Below, one piece after another: positions 33,217 to 35,721 of a DNA stretch of 35,721 bases. The first letter of the stretch is position 1. Each line of letters opens with the position of its first letter. A program made the position numbers and the translations under genes. The notes below the pieces were generated by a model. It did not search any database, was not told the DNA's origin, and saw only the letters and a program-made list of their open reading frames with translations. Origin of the DNA: Actinomycetota bacterium. GTDB lineage: Bacteria; Actinomycetota; Actinomycetes; Nanopelagicales; Nanopelagicaceae. The stretch covers positions 1 to 35,721 of the forward strand of contig CANCSL010000006.1 of NCBI GenBank assembly GCA_947380835.1, in the 5' to 3' direction.

Positions 33217-34530
33217 TTACTCGGAGAGGGCTTCTTCGCCACTTTCGTCAGAATCGGCAGGTGCCTTCTGAGGAGCTAGGGCTTCGAGGTCAACGCTCTT
33301 TCCAGAGGTAGTAACAACCTTCACGCGGGAGAGAACTCCGGCCAGCGCTTTGGCGCGAGTTACTTCAGCAACGATAGATGTGATCTGACCGGCTTCGGAA
33401 ACTTCCTTGATGAATTGGTCAGGCGTCATGCGGTAACGATCTGCGGAACGGACCAAGTACTCGGTCAGTTCGTTCTCGTTAACAACAACTTGCTCGGCCT
33501 TCACGATGGAATCCAAAAGGATTTCTTGAGTTAAGGATGCTGTTACTTCTTCAATAACTTCGGCGCGATGCTTCTCATCTTCTAGGCGACCTTCACGCTC
33601 GAGGTGCTCGTGAACTTCGTCATCGATGATGTTTGTTGGAAGTGGAATCTCAACTGTCTCTTTCAACTTTGCAATGAGCAAGTCGCGAGCATGGGTGCCT
33701 TGTTCCAAAGTCTTGATGCGCTCGAGTCGAGTTGCGACATCTGTACGCAATTCAGCAAGCGTTTCGAATTCGCTGGCAAGAGCCGCGAAAGAATCATCAA
33801 GGTCAGGCAAGTCGCGATGCTTTACAACCTTGACGGTTACGTCGATATCGCCAGATTCGCCTTCAGCCATTCCGACCAACGGCGCGTTGAAGCGCTTTGA
33901 TTCGCCAGCAGAAAGTCCTTGAAGTGCTTCATCCAAACCATCAATCATGCGATTGGTTCCGACTTCGTAAGAAATATCGTTGGCAGTTCCGCCATCAATC
34001 TCTGTGCCGTTTACTGATGCCACTAAATCCAAAGTAACAAAGTCGCCATCTTCAATCGATTTTTCAACTGTGGTCAAAGTTCCAAAGCGAGCGCGGAGTG
34101 CGTCGATCTGCTCGGCAACTTCAGAATCAGCAACAACAACGTCATCAACTGTGATGGTGATTTCGGAGAAGTTTGGAAGATCGAGTTCAGGACGAACATC
34201 TACTTCAACAGTGAAAGACAACTTCTCGCGGTCTACGAGTTCAGTGATATCTACGTTAGGGCGACCAATCACGAGGACTTCGTGCTCGCGGGTTGCTTGG
34301 TTGTAGAAATCAGGAAGGGCACCGTTAATTGCCTCATCCAAAATTGCAGCACGACCAACACGTTGTTCAACCATCGCTGATGGAACTTTGCCCTTGCGGA
34401 ACCCAGGGATGTTGATGCGCTCGGAGAGCGACTTGAAAGCAGCTTGAATATACGGATCGAGCTCGTCGAAGGTAACTTCAATCGAAAGTTTTACTCGGGT
34501 TTTAGAGAGGGTTTCGACGGCGCTTTTCAC
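33217..34530 (-). CDS. tig: Trigger factor, ribosome-associated chaperone / peptidyl-prolyl isomerase
   Basis: Binds the ribosome exit tunnel and folds nascent chains. The 437-residue protein has the ribosome-docking signature GFRKGKVP (43-50), an FKBP-like isomerase domain (about 155-240), and the helical C-terminal domain ending in an acidic tail (DSDESGEEALSE). The start is GTG with AAAGGAG at 4 bases. It lies 41 bases downstream of tRNA-Pro with no terminator or clear promoter between, and leads the tig-clpP1-clpP2 cluster. Confidence 0.96.
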   Translation of the reverse strand: MKSAVETLSKTRVKLSIEVTFDELDPYIQAAFKSLSERINIPGFRKGKVPSAMVEQRVGRAAILDEAINGALPDFYNQATREHEVLVIGRPNVDITELVDREKLSFTVEVDVRPELDLPNFSEITITVDDVVVADSEVAEQIDALRARFGTLTTVEKSIEDGDFVTLDLVASVNGTEIDGGTANDISYEVGTNRMIDGLDEALQGLSAGESKRFNAPLVGMAEGESGDIDVTVKVVKHRDLPDLDDSFAALASEFETLAELRTDVATRLERIKTLEQGTHARDLLIAKLKETVEIPLPTNIIDDEVHEHLEREGRLEDEKHRAEVIEEVTASLTQEILLDSIVKAEQVVVNENELTEYLVRSADRYRMTPDQFIKEVSEAGQITSIVAEVTRAKALAGVLSRVKVVTTSGKSVDLEALAPQKAPADSDESGEEALSE

Positions 34531-34571
34531 GGTGCTCCTTTGGAGATGAAGATTTCATGACCTGGTAATTC

Positions 34572-34647
34572 TGGTCGGGGCGGGGAGATTCGAACTCCCG
34601 GTCTCCTGCTCCCAAAGCAGGCGCGCTAGCCACTACGCTACGCCCCG
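34572..34647 (-). tRNA. tRNA-Pro (anticodon TGG)
   Basis: CGGGGCG/CGCCCCG acceptor stem, anticodon arm CCTGC-TTTGGGA-GCAGG with anticodon TGG, T arm GGGAG-TTCGAAT-CTCCC, and an encoded CCA end (34572-34574). It reads proline CCA codons and, through wobble, other CCN codons. It lies upstream of tig on the same strand. Confidence 0.95.
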
Positions 34648-34661
34648 CGGCGTAAGTGAGG

Positions 34662-34667
34662 ATTCTA
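34662..34667 (-). promoter_or_regulatory. tRNA-Pro -10 box
   Basis: TAGAAT lies 14 bases upstream of the mature tRNA-Pro 5' end, giving a short precursor leader. TTAGGA, 18 bases further up, is a poor -35. Confidence 0.5.
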
Positions 34668-34683
34668 GGGGGTTAAATTCCCT

Positions 34684-34743
34684 TCTCCTAACCGAGGAGA
34701 TACTCTAGGCCCCGCACGGTGTTGAACCTAAATTGGATTCAAC
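34684..34743. promoter_or_regulatory. Divergent tRNA promoter region
   Basis: The 112-base gap between the two tRNAs contains the inverted repeats TCTCCT-N5-AGGAGA (34684-34700) and GTTGAA-N11-TTCAAC (34721-34743). TAAATT (34729-34734) within the second could be the -10 of tRNA-Gly, about 25 bases before its 5' end. Weak evidence for each element. Confidence 0.3.
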
Positions 34744-34759
34744 TCCACGCGTGAAATAC

Positions 34760-34833
34760 GCGGGTGTAGCTCAATGGTAGAGCCCCAGCCTTCCAAGCTG
34801 GCCATGCCGGTTCGATCCCGGTCACCCGCTCCA
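34760..34833 (+). tRNA. tRNA-Gly (anticodon TCC)
   Basis: GCGGGTG/CACCCGC acceptor stem, anticodon arm CCAGC-CTTCCAA-GCTGG with anticodon TCC, T arm with GTTCGATCC, discriminator T and encoded CCA. Reads GGA and probably GGG glycine codons. It is followed 9 bases later by the end of the convergent collagen-like gene, which is itself extremely glycine-rich. Confidence 0.95.
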
Positions 34834-34842
34834 GTTTCTTGA

Positions 34843-35721
34843 TTATGAAATAGCTCCGACAAGTTGGATTGAAGCTCGTCCGTTATAGGTCACCCCATCT
34901 GCGCCAGTCTCTCCGTAGCCGTCTATAGCCGCGACAGACAATGTTGCGTTGGAAGTTGGAGTGATAGTTCCTTCAATTACGTATGAATATCGGTTGAAGA
35001 TATCTGAGCCTGAATTTGCGAAATACGAGTATGAAGAAGAAATTGCAAAAACGAGCGATGATGCTTCGCTTGAACGGAGAACGAGGCCCAACTTTTGCTG
35101 GGTTGCCGAAAGATTCGCTCGGCGGCCGTAAACGATGATTGTGAATTTGTAGTGTTGATTCGCCAGAAGCGTTCCGAATGCCGAACTTGAAGACTCTGTT
35201 CCTCCTGCAGATGTTTGAAGGAGCCAAGAAGGGATAGCTACCGACTGAACATTTGAAGGACCAACAGGACCGGTTGCTCCCGTTGCTCCGGTAGGACCTT
35301 GAGAACCAGTTGCGCCTGTAGCCCCTGTGGCGCCAACAGATCCGGCGGGGCCGGTGGAACCAATTGGTCCGCTTGCACCAGTTGGTCCGGCGGGGCCGGT
35401 TGCGCCGGCAGGACCGGTTGCGCCGGCGACGCCTGCTGCTCCAGGGGCACCAGATGCGCCATCAGCGCCGGCTTTGCCAGCAGGACCAGCGGGGCCAGTT
35501 GCGCCAACGTCGCCCTTTTCGCCTTTATCGCCTCGAAGTCCTTGGACTCCCTGTGGTCCTTGAGGACCCTGTAAACCTTGAACTCCGCGCTCGCCCTGAG
35601 GGCCTGCTTGGGTAGAACCAGTTGTGGCGACAATCTTTTCGCCGGCTTTTCCGGCCGTTCCCGCAGGGCCCTTGAGGCTTACTGGGGCTGGCCACTTTCC
35701 GGCCGCTTTAGGTCCGTAGAT
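34843..35721 (-). CDS. Collagen-like Gly-X-Y repeat protein (N-terminus beyond window)
   Basis: The open frame enters from the right edge with no start and gives 292 residues. Order: a short segment (IYGPKAAGKWPAPVSLK), four Gly-X-Y triplets, a ten-residue break (IVATTGSTQA), 39 uninterrupted triplets, then a C-terminal domain of about 135 residues rich in Ser, aromatic and small residues (begins SNVQSVAIPSW, ends IQLVGAIS) that looks like a beta-sandwich trimer head. Collagen-like bacterial proteins form trimeric surface or phage-tail fibres. No phage genes are nearby, so a surface fibre is likelier. It ends 9 bases from the convergent tRNA-Gly without a terminator. Confidence 0.85.
   Translation of the reverse strand: MYGPKAAGKWPAPVSLKGPAGTAGKAGEKIVATTGSTQAGPQGERGVQGLQGPQGPQGVQGLRGDKGEKGDVGATGPAGPAGKAGADGASGAPGAAGVAGATGPAGATGPAGPTGASGPIGSTGPAGSVGATGATGATGSQGPTGATGATGPVGPSNVQSVAIPSWLLQTSAGGTESSSSAFGTLLANQHYKFTIIVYGRRANLSATQQKLGLVLRSSEASSLVFAISSSYSYFANSGSDIFNRYSYVIEGTITPTSNATLSVAAIDGYGETGADGVTYNGRASIQLVGAIS
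35254..35604 (-). repeat. 39 uninterrupted Gly-X-Y collagen triplets
   Basis: Every third codon is Gly for 351 bases. Early triplets are charged or Gln-rich (GER, GVQ, GLR, GDK, GEK); later ones are dominated by GPA and GAT. There is no exact long DNA repeat, so codons have diverged while the pattern is kept, pointing to selection on the protein. Confidence 0.9.

Noticed and set aside
35254..35604. CRISPR or tandem DNA repeat
   Set aside because: Periodicity is 9 bases from Gly-X-Y codons, with no conserved repeat unit or spacers.
34843..35721. Prophage tail fibre
   Set aside because: Collagen-like fibres occur in phages, but no capsid, portal, terminase or integrase gene is visible in the window.

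Overview
The window is a slice of the core chromosome of an actinobacterium. The run tig - clpP1 - clpP2 - clpX - valS - folC - DUF4233 - ndk - mreB/C/D - PBP2 - rodA - rne - rplU - rpmA - obg - proB - proA is the standard actinobacterial order. Base composition is near-balanced, genes are packed (many ATGA overlaps) and gaps are very short. Together these point to a streamlined lineage such as the freshwater acI group (Nanopelagicales). That placement is inference from synteny and compactness; no marker gene was compared.

Layout, left to right. Almost everything is on the minus strand, so read each block right to left. (1) 1-5127: serA, ilvC, ilvN and ilvB, behind a promoter and a translational attenuator with a 12-residue leader peptide containing Val-Val-Ile. 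(2) 5157-11442: proA - gatC - gatA - gatB - ilvD in one direction with gaps of at most 27 bases, linking proline synthesis, Gln-tRNA amidation and branched-chain synthesis. (3) 11475-12629: a membrane-anchored beta-lactamase-fold serine hydrolase on the plus strand, sitting between proB and proA. (4) 12626-15865: rplU, rpmA, obg, proB, with a strong terminator between rpmA and obg. (5) 16009-18285: RNase E/G behind a structured upstream region. (6) 18554-24802: the elongasome operon ndk - mreB - mreC - mreD - PBP2 - rodA. (7) 24843-30461: clpX, valS, folC, DUF4233. (8) 30500-31759: an MFS transporter that splits clpP1P2 from clpX. (9) 31829-34647: clpP2, clpP1, tig and tRNA-Pro. (10) 34760-35721: tRNA-Gly on the plus strand and, converging on it, the 3' part of a collagen-like (Gly-X-Y) protein gene.

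The genes serve housekeeping roles: protein folding and proteolysis (Tig, ClpP1P2, ClpX), translation (GatCAB, ValS, L21, L27, ObgE, two tRNAs), RNA turnover (RNase E/G), rod-shape wall synthesis (MreBCD, PBP2, RodA), and amino acid synthesis (Ser, Pro, Val/Leu/Ile). I found no CRISPR array, insertion sequence, prophage or defence system.

The most interesting signals are regulatory. First, a recurring hexamer, mostly TAGNCT, lies exactly 6 bases before the start codon of genes without a Shine-Dalgarno sequence (proA, the hydrolase, ndk, clpX, the MFS gene), which is the signature of leaderless transcripts. Second, two of these promoters face each other as a perfect mirror between proA and the hydrolase. 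Third, the ilv leader peptide itself appears to be leaderless.
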